A stretch of DNA of 64,000 bases, taken from contig NZ_FOOR01000011.1 of the NCBI RefSeq assembly GCF_900113255.1, positions 38,484-102,483 of the forward strand, given 5' to 3'. The translations under genes and the position numbers were made by a program. The notes under the pieces were generated by a model. That model was not told the DNA's origin. It searched no databases and worked only from the letters and a program-made list of their open reading frames with translations. This stretch comes from Novosphingobium sp. CF614. GTDB lineage: Bacteria > Pseudomonadota > Alphaproteobacteria > Sphingomonadales > Sphingomonadaceae. The stretch's first letter is position 1; each line of letters begins with the position of its first letter. Shown in pieces: positions 17,153 through 25,435 of the stretch.

Positions 17153-18457
17153 ATGACGGATGTAATCGCCAACCCGCGCGTTCCCGCGCGTCTCGTCCTG
17201 CTTTCGCTTGCCGCCTTGTGGGTCTGCTATTTCCTCGTCGCGACGCTGCGCGGGGCTTTCATGGGCTTCGACCTTGCCTGGCCGATCATTTCGCGCCGGC
17301 TTACGATCTGCATTCTTTCGATGCTGGTCATGGCGGCGGTCTGGCCGCTCCTGCAGATGATCGACCGCAAGTCCGGCGGGATGCGCCTGGTGATTGTCCT
17401 GATCGGCGCGCTCCCGCTCGCGCTGCTGCTGAGCGTCATCAACGATACGGTCTTCGCCGACATCGAGATGTCGCATGCCTATGGCGACGAGGAGGATGCC
17501 GCCGCGATCAAGGCCGGAAACGTTCGCATCTCGCGCGATGAGGCCGGCAACATCCTGGTCGACCTGCCCAAAGTGCCGCCACCGCCCGCCCCGCCGCCCG
17601 TCCCGCCGAGCGGGAGCGCCGAGGAGACGCCGCCGGCCGTGCCCGAGGTTGGCCGCGAGCCCGCCCAAACCGGTTCGGCGATCACCATCCGAACCGGCAA
17701 GACAATGGGTCAAAGCTACGCGCGCTGGGCCGCGATCGCCGATACCGCGTTCGGACGCTACTTTCTGGTCCTGGCCTGGGCCGCGCTCTATTTCGCGCTC
17801 GCCAAGGCCGAACAGGCGCGCGCGGCCGAGCGCCGGGAAGGGGAGTACCGACGCGCCGCGGAAGCGGCCGAGCTGCGGTCCTTGCGCTATCAGGTCAATC
17901 CGCACTTCCTGTTCAATACGCTCAACTCGCTCTCGGCATTGGTCATGACCGGCCGCCAGGACGATGCGGAGACGATGATCCAGACACTTTCGACTTTCTA
18001 TCGGCACACGCTTTCGGGCGATCCGACCAGCGACCTGAGGCTGGTGGACGAGATCGAGTTGCAGAAGCTCTATTTCGCGATCGAGGCGGTGCGTTTTCCC
18101 AATCGATTGCTGACGAAAATCGATGTTGACCCGGCCGCCGTCGATGCGATGGTGCCCGGCATGATCCTGCAGCCCCTTGTCGAAAACTCGGTCAAGTATG
18201 CGGTCGCCGCCAGCCGGGAACCGGTGACGGTGACCATCAAGGCGCGGCGCGAGGGCGGGCAGCTTGTCATCACTGTCAGCGACGATGGGCCGGGCACCGA
18301 ACGGGGCAAGGCGGAAGGATGCGGCATCGGCCTCGCCAATGTGCGTGACCGCCTGCACGCCCGCTATGGCCGGGCCGGCACCCTGGCTTTCGGCAAGCGA
18401 CCGGAAGGCGGTTTCGAGACGGTGCTGCGCATGCCGCTGGAGCTTGGCCGTGCCTGA
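17153..18457 (+). CDS. LytS-type sensor histidine kinase
   Basis: A 434-residue membrane kinase. Three N-terminal membrane segments (about residues 13-30, 46-66, 79-98) and one near 204-220 flank a periplasm-length linker rich in proline (PPPPAPPPVPPSG). The His_kinase domain holds the phosphorylated histidine (His251) in QVNPHFLFNTLNSL, and the ATPase part has the N-box LQPLVENSVKYAV and DDGPGTERG. It overlaps the next gene by 8 nt, forming a LytS/LytTR pair. The stimulus is unknown; there is no recognisable input domain besides the membrane helices. Confidence 0.9.
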   Translation: MTDVIANPRVPARLVLLSLAALWVCYFLVATLRGAFMGFDLAWPIISRRLTICILSMLVMAAVWPLLQMIDRKSGGMRLVIVLIGALPLALLLSVINDTVFADIEMSHAYGDEEDAAAIKAGNVRISRDEAGNILVDLPKVPPPPAPPPVPPSGSAEETPPAVPEVGREPAQTGSAITIRTGKTMGQSYARWAAIADTAFGRYFLVLAWAALYFALAKAEQARAAERREGEYRRAAEAAELRSLRYQVNPHFLFNTLNSLSALVMTGRQDDAETMIQTLSTFYRHTLSGDPTSDLRLVDEIELQKLYFAIEAVRFPNRLLTKIDVDPAAVDAMVPGMILQPLVENSVKYAVAASREPVTVTIKARREGGQLVITVSDDGPGTERGKAEGCGIGLANVRDRLHARYGRAGTLAFGKRPEGGFETVLRMPLELGRA

Positions 18458-19217
18458 GACGCAAACCGGCGAACAGCCGAACGGCCCCCCCTTGCGCACG
18501 CTGATCGTCGACGACGAGCCGCTTGCGGTTGAGCGCCTGCAGGTGATCTGCGCCCGGATCGCGGGTCTTGCCGTGATCGGCACCGCGAGCGACGGCCAGG
18601 CGGCGTTACGGCTGGTCGAGGCGCTGACGCCCGATCTTCTCCTGCTCGACCTGACCATGCCGGGCACCGACGGGCTCACCGTTGCCCGCCAGCTTTCGGG
18701 CCGGACCGATCCGCCGGCGGTGATCTTCGTGACCGCGCATGACGAATTCGCCGTCGAGGCATTCGACCTCGACGCCGTGGACTACGTGCTCAAGCCGGTC
18801 GCGCCGGATCGGCTCGAGCGCGCCGTTGGGCGCGTCGTCTCGCGGCGCGGCCAGCGGGCCGAACCGGGAGACGGGCAGGCCGGCCGTTGGCTTGAGGAGT
18901 TCTGGGTGCCGCTTCGCTCGGAACTGGTTCGCGTTCCGGCCAACGACGTCCAGCGCATCGATGCCGAGCGCGACTACGTCCGGCTGCACGTCAATGGGCA
19001 AAGCTTCCTGCTGCTGCAGACCATCACCGGGCTGGAGGAGCGGCTCGATCCCGATCGGTTCATCCGCATCCATCGCAGCTGCATCCTGCGCCGCGATCAC
19101 GTCGCCGGCCTCAGGCATGAAGGGCTGGGGGTCTGGTCGGTGGAAACCGCCGATGGCGAGGCCTTGCGGATCGGCCGCACTTATCTGCCGGCGGTAAAGA
19201 AAATGGCGGGCCGCTAG
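18450..19217 (+). CDS. LytTR-type response regulator
   Basis: About 255 residues. The receiver domain has the acidic pair in LIVDDEPLA, phospho-acceptor Asp67 in LLLLDLTMPG and the lysine in DYVLKPV. The LytTR DNA-binding domain (about residues 150-250) contains LVRVPANDVQRIDAERDYVRLHVNG and FIRIHRSCILRR. LytTR proteins bind short direct repeats about 20-21 bp apart. Such repeats lie at 19730-19776, upstream of the neighbouring UrcA-family gene. The GTG start overlaps the kinase stop. A terminator hairpin covers its own stop. Confidence 0.92.
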   Translation: MPETQTGEQPNGPPLRTLIVDDEPLAVERLQVICARIAGLAVIGTASDGQAALRLVEALTPDLLLLDLTMPGTDGLTVARQLSGRTDPPAVIFVTAHDEFAVEAFDLDAVDYVLKPVAPDRLERAVGRVVSRRGQRAEPGDGQAGRWLEEFWVPLRSELVRVPANDVQRIDAERDYVRLHVNGQSFLLLQTITGLEERLDPDRFIRIHRSCILRRDHVAGLRHEGLGVWSVETADGEALRIGRTYLPAVKKMAGR

Positions 19218-19235
19218 GGCCCGCCAGTCATTTTC
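19205..19235 (+). terminator. intrinsic terminator after the LytTR regulator
   Basis: GGCGGGCC (19205-19212) and GGCCCGCC (19218-19225) form a perfect 8-bp stem with a 5-nt loop, followed by a TTTT run at 19231. The stem spans the regulator stop codon, a compact arrangement. Confidence 0.65.
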
Positions 19236-19304
19236 CGGGTCTTTTCTTTTTTGGGACCTGGAGAAATCAGGGTGAGAAGCAGGGTGGATCGGCTTTCGCC
19301 GCGC

Positions 19305-19616
19305 TCAGCCGCCCAGGCGGCCGTCGGCGTTGCCGATGGCGGCAGCCATCGAATCCTTCGCTTTGGCGCGCGCCTGCTTGTAGCAAGCCTGCGACTGGGC
19401 GCTCGGCAGGTGGGAGCCGGTGACGCGCTGGTCGTAGCCGCAGGCCTCGCGGGCAGCCATGTCCAGGCGGCGTTCGAGCTTGCGCTGGCCTTCCGGCGTG
19501 GTCAGGTCGAGGTCCTTGTACATGACCTGCACTTTCGTCGCTTCACCGGCGAAGGCCGGCGTGGCGGTGAGGGCAAGGCCGAGCAGCGCGGCGGCGATAG
19601 GGGCGTTCTTGAACAT
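19305..19616 (-). CDS. UrcA family protein
   Basis: 103 residues: a signal peptide (cleavage near AFA/GEATK, residue 23), then a small domain with the UrcA pattern VMYKDLDLTTPEGQRKLERRLDMAAREACGYD. Two cysteines (in REACGYD and SQACYKQ) could form a disulfide. UrcA proteins are short, periplasmic, common in sphingomonads and functionally uncharacterised. A strong Shine-Dalgarno, GAGGAGG, precedes the ATG at 19616. It is convergent with the LytTR gene and its upstream region carries LytTR-like repeats, so it may be that system's target. Confidence 0.85.
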   Translation of the reverse strand: MFKNAPIAAALLGLALTATPAFAGEATKVQVMYKDLDLTTPEGQRKLERRLDMAAREACGYDQRVTGSHLPSAQSQACYKQARAKAKDSMAAAIGNADGRLGG

Positions 19617-19729
19617 CGTGATTTCCTCCTCAGGGCGAGCCGGCGGGGGGCTGTGCGGCTCGATGAACCTGTTCTGCGCCCGATCGCGGGGCCGATCACG
19701 CGGGGTTCGATTGCGGGGGATCGATGTTC

Positions 19730-19776
19730 GACGAAGCGCGAGAGGATTGGACGAACGACATCTGTAGTCGACGAAC
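19730..19776 (-). promoter_or_regulatory. three GACGAA direct repeats at 20-bp spacing
   Basis: The 6-mer GACGAA starts at 19730, 19750 and 19770, exactly 20 bp apart (extended cores TTCGACGAAG, TTGGACGAAC, GTCGACGAAC). Two DNA turns between repeats is the layout LytTR-domain proteins bind, and the LytTR regulator is the adjacent gene. The repeats sit 114-160 bp upstream of the UrcA-family start and about the same distance from the plus-strand gene at 19888. Binding is inferred, not shown. Confidence 0.5.
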
Positions 19777-19887
19777 AACATGCAATGCCGTTGCGCCAAT
19801 GGCCCACCTGGAGGATCGAATCGTGCGCATCGGGCCATGATGCCCGGACGCTGGCCAGTCGGAAGGTGAGGTTGTAGAAGCAGGGTC

Positions 19888-20157
19888 ATGCTGGCCCTCA
19901 TCGTCGTCTTCTGCCTGGGCGTGGTGAACTTCGCCGCGCACAAGGCGGTGCTGGAAAGCGGCCATCCGATGCTGGCGCAGGTCTCCTGGTTGTTCCGGCC
20001 GCTGGGCGGCCGGCTCAGCCTGGTCGTGGAGTTTGCCATGCTGCTGGGTGCGATGATTATGGCGGCGGCTGGGTCGGTCGGCTGGATCGGGCTTTATGCG
20101 TTCTACACGGTGTTGAACGGGTTTTCGGCCTGGTTGATCGCCAGCGGCCGGGTTTGA
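19888..20157 (+). CDS. small membrane protein, unknown function
   Basis: An 89-residue protein with three hydrophobic segments (about residues 1-18, 45-62 and 64-84), separated by a short polar loop, RPLGGRLS. No catalytic motif is visible. Similar tiny proteins are found next to lipid kinases in sphingomonads, but none is characterised. Its stop is immediately followed by the lipid kinase gene; a TTG at 20154 would even overlap it. The LytTR-like repeats lie upstream. Confidence 0.7.
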   Translation: MLALIVVFCLGVVNFAAHKAVLESGHPMLAQVSWLFRPLGGRLSLVVEFAMLLGAMIMAAAGSVGWIGLYAFYTVLNGFSAWLIASGRV

Positions 20158-20192
20158 CGGGAACCTGGCCGCGTCCCTGGTTTTACCCCGGT

Positions 20193-21077
20193 ATGGCACA
20201 ATCCAAGGACGGTATTGCGAGAAGGGTCTGGCTGGTCTGCAATGCGGCGAGCGGCGGCAACGACGAAGAGGCGGTGGCAGGCGTGCGGACCGCGCTGGTC
20301 GATGCCGGTTTCACGATCGATCGCACGATTCGTTTCCCGGATGAGCCGGCGCCCCGGCCGGACGAGCTCCAGGCCGCGGGTGTCGGTCTGCTGGCCGTGT
20401 TCGGCGGGGATGGGACGGTCCATGCGGCGGTCGCCGCGGCTTCCGGCTGGAGCGGGGCGGTCCTGGTCCTGCCGGGGGGAACGATGAACATGCTGGCCAA
20501 ACGCCTGCACGGCGACGTGCCGGCGCCCGAGATCGTCGCCCGCCTTGCCGGGGGGCCTCCGCGCCGCGTCCGTCCGGCGGTTATCCGGTCCCGCCATGGC
20601 ATGGGCCTGACCGGTGTCCTCGCCGGCCCGGGCGCGGTATGGAACGATGTGCGCGAGGCGATGCGCGCGGCCGACATCCTCGAATTCGTCGCCACCGCGC
20701 GCCAGGCCATAAGCTATTCCGCCAGCGGCCCGAAAGTGGTGTGCGAACACATCGACGGCGGGCGCGAGGAAGGCTATGCCGCGATCACTGTGACTCCGCA
20801 TGACGACGGCCTTGAAGCGAACGGCTATTATGCCGAATCGCTCGGCGACTACGCCGGGCAGGGGATCGCCTTGCTCAATCGGAACTTTCGCGATGGCCCG
20901 CATGACGAACTCGGCCGGCACGGGCAGGTCCGGCTGGTCTGCCCGGAGGGAGAGCGGATGGGCCTGCTGATCGATGGTGAACCGCATGAGGGCGCCGCCG
21001 AAGAGGTGTTCGAAATCATGCCCTGCCAGGTCGATCTGGTGACGACGCGCGATTCGGGGCGGGCCGATGCACGGTAG
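20193..21077 (+). CDS. diacylglycerol kinase-family lipid kinase
   Basis: About 294 residues. The catalytic domain has the nucleotide-binding FGGDGTVHAA and the PGGTMNMLAKRL motif of the DAGK/YegS family, which phosphorylates diacylglycerol or related lipids using ATP. A C-terminal beta domain follows. ATG 20193 gives the usual beginning; an upstream TTG at 20154 overlapping the previous stop is an alternative. It runs straight into a metallophosphoesterase gene with an 11-nt overlap, a pair seen in many alphaproteobacteria. Confidence 0.82.
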   Translation: MAQSKDGIARRVWLVCNAASGGNDEEAVAGVRTALVDAGFTIDRTIRFPDEPAPRPDELQAAGVGLLAVFGGDGTVHAAVAAASGWSGAVLVLPGGTMNMLAKRLHGDVPAPEIVARLAGGPPRRVRPAVIRSRHGMGLTGVLAGPGAVWNDVREAMRAADILEFVATARQAISYSASGPKVVCEHIDGGREEGYAAITVTPHDDGLEANGYYAESLGDYAGQGIALLNRNFRDGPHDELGRHGQVRLVCPEGERMGLLIDGEPHEGAAEEVFEIMPCQVDLVTTRDSGRADAR

Positions 21078-21951
21078 GGTTTCCGCGATGTATGGCGGCC
21101 GGCTCAAGCTGTTTCACCTGAGCGATATTCATTTCGGGCTCGAGGATCGGCTTGCGCTGGATTGGGCCCGCGCGTGCATCGCGCGCGAAAAGCCGCATGC
21201 CGTCGCGATCACCGGCGATCTGACGATGCGCGCGCGGCACCGCGAATTTCGCGCCGCCAGCGCGTGGATCAGCGGGCTTGAAGTGCCGGTCACGGTCGAG
21301 GTCGGCAACCACGACATTCCCTATTTCAACCTCTACGAGCGCTTTCTTGGACCCTATGGCCGCTTCAAGGCGATCAAGCGGATGGTCGAATCGGAGCTGG
21401 ACCTTCCCGGTCTCGCCGTGGTCCCGCTGCGGACCACTACCCGGGCGCAGTACCAGCGCTTTCCCTGGTCGAACGGCTGGGTGACGGGCAAGGCGCTGGC
21501 ACAGTGCCTCGCGGCGATCGATGCCCATCCCGAGGGGACCCGGATTCTCGTCGCCGCGCACCACCCGCTCACCGAGCGCAGGCATGATGGCAAGCTGCTG
21601 ACGATCAACGGAACCAGGGCGATGGAAGCGCTTGCCGGACGCAAGGTGATGGCGGTGCTTTCCGGCCATATCCACGATCCCTTCGATCTCGTGGCGGAAA
21701 CCGCGGCCGGCCCGCTGCGGATGATCGGTGCGGGCACGCTTTCGCGGCGCATCCGCTCGACCCCGCCCAGCTTCAACGAGATACTGATCGACGGTGACGA
21801 TCTGCGCGTGGAGGCGCGCAACCTGGAACACGTGGCGACACCGGACATGCAGATCGCCGAAGTGCCGGAAAACGCCTTGCCGCCGCGCGAGCCGGGCGAG
21901 CCCGTCGCTCCGGTGGGCACCGTGCCGCCGGTCGATCCACCGGTGCATTGA
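21067..21951 (+). CDS. calcineurin-like metallophosphoesterase
   Basis: A 294-residue protein with the full metal-binding set: LSDIHFG, ITGDLT, VGNHD, AAHHPL and SGHIHDPF. Such enzymes hydrolyse phosphate mono- or diesters using two metal ions. The substrate cannot be inferred, but coupling to a lipid kinase suggests a phospholipid or lipid-phosphate link. The C-terminal tail (about 270-294) is proline-rich and probably unstructured. It converges on the DUF2807 gene. Confidence 0.85.
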   Translation: MHGRVSAMYGGRLKLFHLSDIHFGLEDRLALDWARACIAREKPHAVAITGDLTMRARHREFRAASAWISGLEVPVTVEVGNHDIPYFNLYERFLGPYGRFKAIKRMVESELDLPGLAVVPLRTTTRAQYQRFPWSNGWVTGKALAQCLAAIDAHPEGTRILVAAHHPLTERRHDGKLLTINGTRAMEALAGRKVMAVLSGHIHDPFDLVAETAAGPLRMIGAGTLSRRIRSTPPSFNEILIDGDDLRVEARNLEHVATPDMQIAEVPENALPPREPGEPVAPVGTVPPVDPPVH

Positions 21952-21981
21952 AGCGGTTGAGAGGCGGTTGAAGAAAAGCGG

Positions 21982-22032
21982 CTGCACGAAAAAGGCCGCG
22001 CCGCCGGGGGGAACGGCACGGCCTTCGTGCAG
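21982..22032. repeat. long inverted repeat between convergent genes
   Basis: CTGCACGAA (21982-21990) pairs with TTCGTGCAG (22024-22032) and GGCCG (21994-21998) with CGGCC (22019-22023), giving a long hairpin between two convergent genes. Read on the minus strand, the 3' arm is followed by T-rich sequence, so it may serve as a terminator for the DUF2807 operon. Confidence 0.5.
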
Positions 22033-22034
22033 GG

Positions 22035-22072
22035 ACCGCCGCGGGCGGGGGGTGATCGCGGCGGTTTTCTTC
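22035..22072 (+). terminator. terminator after the metallophosphoesterase
   Basis: ACCGCCGCG (22035-22043) and CGCGGCGGT (22057-22065) form a 9-bp stem followed by TTTTCTT. It would stop plus-strand transcription before it enters the opposing DUF2807 gene. Confidence 0.65.
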
Positions 22073-22084
22073 CCCGAACCCGTG

Positions 22085-22792
22085 TCAGTAGTCGTGATCG
22101 ATCGAACCGAGGCCGTGGATGCTGCTGCGCAGGCTTTGCGGCTTGCGTAGCAGAGTGACGTTGCCCACGCCGTTGATCTCCACGTCGACCAGGCCGGTCG
22201 CGCCGAGCGTCACGTCGCCGACGCCATCGAGGCGGACGGTCGCATCCTCGCCCTCGACTTTGCCGAGGTCTATGTCGCCCGGGCCGGTGACGGTGATGAA
22301 CAACTGGCGGACCTTGCCCTGGGCATCGAGATCGATGGGCCCATGCGAATTCAGCGTGAACCGGTCCTGCTGCAGCCCGGTCAGGGTCACGTCGCCCGGG
22401 GCATCGAGATCGAGGCCGGTGATCTCGGGCGCGGTGATCCTGACCTTGAGGCCATGACGCATATGGGTGTTGCCGGGGAGCGAGAGGCGGCCGTTGCGCC
22501 ATATCAGCCGGTCGACCAGGCTGGCGGGGCCGGACACCACCATTTCGGCCTTTTCACCCCGGGTGAAGGTCAGACCCACCGGGATTTCCATGGCCAGCTG
22601 CGTGCCCGGCGCGACAGCGAAGGCGCGGTTCCTGGTGGGGCCGTGATTCTCTTCGCCGATGGTCCAGGACCAGCCGTCGCCCTTGGCGAAATCCTTGTGC
22701 AGCTTCTCGCCGCCGGCGACCCAGGCCGCGCCGAACGCGACGATCGACAGGATCACGCCGCTGGCGAATACGATGAGCAGTTTCCTGAGCAT
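22085..22792 (-). CDS. DUF2807 (head GIN domain) exported protein
   Basis: 235 residues with an N-terminal signal anchor (about residues 1-24) and a long beta-helix-like C-terminal domain of the head-GIN/DUF2807 type: LDAPGDVTLTGLQQ, SHGPIDLDAQG, DGVGDVTLG and NGVGNVTLLRK recur at regular steps. Such domains are found in autotransporter-like and envelope-stress proteins; the role here is unknown. It is the last gene of the PadR-DUF1700-DUF2807 operon and is read from the same strand with about 24 nt spacing. Confidence 0.8.
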   Translation of the reverse strand: MLRKLLIVFASGVILSIVAFGAAWVAGGEKLHKDFAKGDGWSWTIGEENHGPTRNRAFAVAPGTQLAMEIPVGLTFTRGEKAEMVVSGPASLVDRLIWRNGRLSLPGNTHMRHGLKVRITAPEITGLDLDAPGDVTLTGLQQDRFTLNSHGPIDLDAQGKVRQLFITVTGPGDIDLGKVEGEDATVRLDGVGDVTLGATGLVDVEINGVGNVTLLRKPQSLRSSIHGLGSIDHDY

Positions 22793-22816
22793 CTCTTGTT
22801 CCTCCTTCTCGTCTCG

Positions 22817-23383
22817 TCAGTCTTCGGAATGGATGGCCGGTTCGATCACCCTGTAGTGCAGGCGGCCGAACCACATGAGGGCATTGATGATCCAGATGCT
22901 GACCAGCGTCAGCAAGGCACCGGCGGCGACCGAGGCGCTCATCGTGCCGAGGCCCGCCAGGATCGCGACCAGCCAACCACCGGGAAAGCCGCTGAACGGG
23001 CCGGCGATCAGGATGAAGCCGCCGGCGATGAAGCAGGCGACCACGGCCACGAACAGGCCGAACACCACGCCTATCACCGGCAGCACGATCGGCAGCAGGA
23101 TCAGGATGTCGATGGTGGCCAGGCCCATGAACGCCAGGATCGCGCCCCACGCGGACGAGGGCGAGCGTCCCGCTTCCCAATTGCGGAAACCGGCCTCGAA
23201 GCGCAGTTCGCGCGCCAGGCGGGCGGGATTGCCAAGGGCGGCGGCGACTTCCTCTTCACTTCGCCCTTCGGCAAGGCCGGCGGCGAAGTGATCCTCGTAG
23301 TCGGCGACGATCTCGTCGATGTCGTCCTGGGGCATGCCCTTGAGGGCCGCCTTCAGGCGCTTGATGAATTCGTTACGCTTCAT
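22817..23383 (-). CDS. DUF1700 family membrane protein
   Basis: 188 residues. The cytoplasmic head (FIKRLKAALKGMPQDDIDEIVADYEDHFAAGLAEGRSEEEVAAALGNP) is the diagnostic DUF1700 helical motif. It is followed by four hydrophobic segments between about residues 80 and 170. DUF1700 proteins almost always sit directly downstream of a PadR-type repressor, as here (11-nt overlap), and are thought to be envelope-stress effectors. Function unproven. Confidence 0.85.
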   Translation of the reverse strand: MKRNEFIKRLKAALKGMPQDDIDEIVADYEDHFAAGLAEGRSEEEVAAALGNPARLARELRFEAGFRNWEAGRSPSSAWGAILAFMGLATIDILILLPIVLPVIGVVFGLFVAVVACFIAGGFILIAGPFSGFPGGWLVAILAGLGTMSASVAAGALLTLVSIWIINALMWFGRLHYRVIEPAIHSED

Positions 23384-23753
23384 GGCTGGGTTCCCCTTCC
23401 TGCATGCGATCGTCCTGAGGCATCGCGGGCGCGGCGGCTTCTGCGATCATGCCGTCGACGGCGGCGGTGAAGCCGCGCCATTCCTCGACCTGTTCGGCCA
23501 GGCGCGAACGGCCGGTCTCGGTGATGCGATAGTACTTGCGGGGCGGGCCCGAGGGCGATTCCTCGAGGTAGGTGGTCACCAGCCCTTCGGACTGCATGCG
23601 GCGCATCAGCGGGTAGATCGTACCTTCACCCATATCGACCGCGTCGGCCATGCGACTGGCGATCTGGTAGGCATAGCTGTTCCCGCGCGACAGCAAGGCC
23701 AGGACGCAAAGGCCCAGGACCCCTTTCTTCAACTGGATTTCGATTTCGGACAT
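23373..23753 (-). CDS. PadR-family transcriptional regulator
   Basis: A 126-residue winged-helix protein: SEIEIQLKKGVLGLCVLALLSRGNSYAYQIASRM is the PadR N-terminal helix and turn, GEGTIYPLMRRMQSEGLVTT the recognition helix region, and PRKYYRITETG the wing. PadR proteins repress their own operon and dissociate on binding effectors. The ATG at 23753 follows AGGAGA. It shares 11 nt with the DUF1700 gene. A near-perfect palindrome upstream (23839-23868) is the obvious operator. Confidence 0.9.
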   Translation of the reverse strand: MSEIEIQLKKGVLGLCVLALLSRGNSYAYQIASRMADAVDMGEGTIYPLMRRMQSEGLVTTYLEESPSGPPRKYYRITETGRSRLAEQVEEWRGFTAAVDGMIAEAAAPAMPQDDRMQEGEPSHEA

Positions 23754-23801
23754 CGAATCATCTCCTGCGGATGAGGAGTGTGTATCGCAAGCTACTGTTC
23801 T

Positions 23802-23868
23802 ATGCAAGATACCATGTTATAAAAAGTACAGGGCGGTACATGATACCTTGCTATGACAAGGTATCATG
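23802..23868 (-). promoter_or_regulatory. PadR operon promoter/operator
   Basis: A perfect inverted repeat has arms CATGATACCTTG (23839-23850) and CAAGGTATCATG (23857-23868) around a 6-bp spacer. A related single half lies nearer the gene at 23802-23816 (CATGGTATCTTGCAT on the minus strand). A -10-like TATAAC on the minus strand (23821-23816) lies between them, so bound repressor would cover the promoter. This AT-rich stretch contrasts with its surroundings. Operator function is inferred from PadR autoregulation elsewhere. Confidence 0.7.
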
Positions 23869-23910
23869 CGCGGAACATGGGTGGCCGGCCGAAACCGCCC
23901 GTTGGCAGGC

Positions 23911-23950
23911 GGCGCAAAGCAAAAGGGGCCGCGGTTGCCCGCGACCCCTT
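23911..23950 (-). terminator. terminator after rpsI
   Basis: A 12-bp stem with one mismatch (AAGGGGTCGCGG from 23950 down, CCGCGGCCCCTT down to 23923) closes a 4-nt GCAA loop and is followed on the minus strand by TTTTGCTTT. It ends the rplM-rpsI transcript and keeps it apart from the PadR promoter. Confidence 0.8.
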
Positions 23951-23973
23951 GAAAGGTTCGAGATTTCGAAGTC

Positions 23974-24489
23974 TTAGCGCTTCGAGAACTGGAAGCTCTT
24001 GCGGGCCTTGGCGCGGCCGTACTTCTTGCGCTCCACCACGCGGCTGTCGCGGGTGAGGAAGCCGGCGGCCTTGACCGCGGCGCGCAGCGTGGGCTCGTAC
24101 TTCGAAAGCGCCTGCGCGATGCCGTGCTTGACGGCGCCCGCCTGGCCCGAGAGGCCGCCGCCCTTGACGGTGGCGACGACGTCGTACTGGTCCTCACGCC
24201 CGCCGACCACGAAGGGCTGGTTGATGACGAGGCGCAGGGTCGGACGCGCGAAGTAGACTTCCTGGTCGCGGCCGTTGACGGTGACCTTGCCGCTGCCGGG
24301 CTTCAGCCAGACGCGGGCCACGGCGTCCTTGCGGCGGCCGGTGGCGTAAGCGCGGCCCTGGGCGTCGATCTCCTGCTCGCGCAGCGGGGCGTTGGAAACG
24401 GGAGCGGCCGGAGTGGTCGATTCGACGACCACGGTGCCGGCGATGTCCTTGAGGTCGGACAGGCTCTGGACGGTATCGGTATCGGACAT
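23974..24489 (-). CDS. rpsI: 30S ribosomal protein S9
   Basis: 171 residues. The N-terminal extension (about 40 residues, acidic and flexible) precedes the conserved S9 core, [26 protein letters not shown], and the C-terminal tail ending RKSFQFSKR, which reaches toward the P-site tRNA. The ATG overlaps the rplM stop by one base (TAATG). The extended N-terminus is usual in sphingomonads. Confidence 0.97.
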   Translation of the reverse strand: MSDTDTVQSLSDLKDIAGTVVVESTTPAAPVSNAPLREQEIDAQGRAYATGRRKDAVARVWLKPGSGKVTVNGRDQEVYFARPTLRLVINQPFVVGGREDQYDVVATVKGGGLSGQAGAVKHGIAQALSKYEPTLRAAVKAAGFLTRDSRVVERKKYGRAKARKSFQFSKR

Positions 24490-24968
24490 TACGCGCCCAC
24501 CTTGTTCTTGCGGTTCATCGAAGCGACGTCGAGCGCTTCGGGCTGGGTGCCACCGTGCGGGTGCTCGGTGCCGGCGTAGAGGTGCAGCGCGCGCATCTGC
24601 GCGCGGCCGAGCGGACCACGCGGGATCATGCGCTCAACGGCCTTTTCAAGGACACGTTCGGGGAAACGCCCCGCGAGAACCTTGTCCGCCGTCACTTCCT
24701 TGATGCCGCCGGCATAGCCGGTGTGCTTGTAGTAGGTCTGCTGCTTCAGCTTGTTGCCCGTGAAACGGACCTTCTCCACGTTGACGACGACGACATGGTC
24801 GCCGCAATCGACGTGCGGGGTGAAGCTCGGCTTGTGCTTGCCGCGCAGCAGATCGGCGATCACGACCGCGAGGCGGCCAACCACCAGACCCTCGGCATCG
24901 ATCAGATGCCACTTCTTTTCCACCTCGGCCGGCTTGATCGACCGGGTGACCTTCGTAAGCGCCTTCAT
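24489..24968 (-). CDS. rplM: 50S ribosomal protein L13
   Basis: 159 residues: [27 protein letters not shown] and the signature [22 protein letters not shown]13 is an early assembly protein of the large subunit. It is the first gene of the rplM-rpsI operon. The 143 bp upstream probably include its leader; no clear L13-binding structure could be assigned by eye. Confidence 0.97.
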   Translation of the reverse strand: MKALTKVTRSIKPAEVEKKWHLIDAEGLVVGRLAVVIADLLRGKHKPSFTPHVDCGDHVVVVNVEKVRFTGNKLKQQTYYKHTGYAGGIKEVTADKVLAGRFPERVLEKAVERMIPRGPLGRAQMRALHLYAGTEHPHGGTQPEALDVASMNRKNKVGA

Positions 24969-25111
24969 GGCTGGTCTTATCCCTATGTTTCGTGCGCGCG
25001 GCGCCAGATGCTCCAACGAATCTCCCGCCGCACGGGAAGGCGGCCAATTCGTCGAAACGGGCCGGGAAGTCAAGCAAGACCGCGGTATTGCAGGGAGGTA
25101 AAATAATACCG

Positions 25112-25435
25112 TCAGGATTTTTCGGGGATTTCCGCCAGCCAGGCAAGGGTCGCGGGCGCGGCCGCGTCGCAGTGCCAGCCGAGCACGGCCGGGTCCTGGT
25201 AGGGGTGGAGTTCGGTCAGCCGCCGGATGGCGGTTTGGAGCAGGCCCGTACCGGTCTTCAGCAGGACGCCGACCTCTCGCGCGGTGTCCTTCACGCCGTT
25301 CCACACGAAGATGCTGGTCATCGCCGGGAGCACGTTTCCGCAGGCGATCAGTCTTTCGTCGAGCAGGACATGGATCGCCGCGAGCGCGGCATCCTCGTCG
25401 GGGAAAGGGCACCAGATGAGCGCCGCGCCGCTCAT
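25112..25435 (-). CDS. cutA: CutA1 divalent-cation tolerance protein
   Basis: A 107-residue trimeric CutA-family protein: [24 protein letters not shown] and [13 protein letters not shown] are the conserved strands. CutA binds divalent metals such as copper. Its physiological role remains unclear. The start overlaps the ctaA stop by 4 nt (ATGA), so it is expressed with heme A synthase, a pairing that may relate to copper supply for cytochrome oxidase, though that is inference. Confidence 0.88.
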   Translation of the reverse strand: MSGAALIWCPFPDEDAALAAIHVLLDERLIACGNVLPAMTSIFVWNGVKDTAREVGVLLKTGTGLLQTAIRRLTELHPYQDPAVLGWHCDAAAPATLAWLAEIPEKS

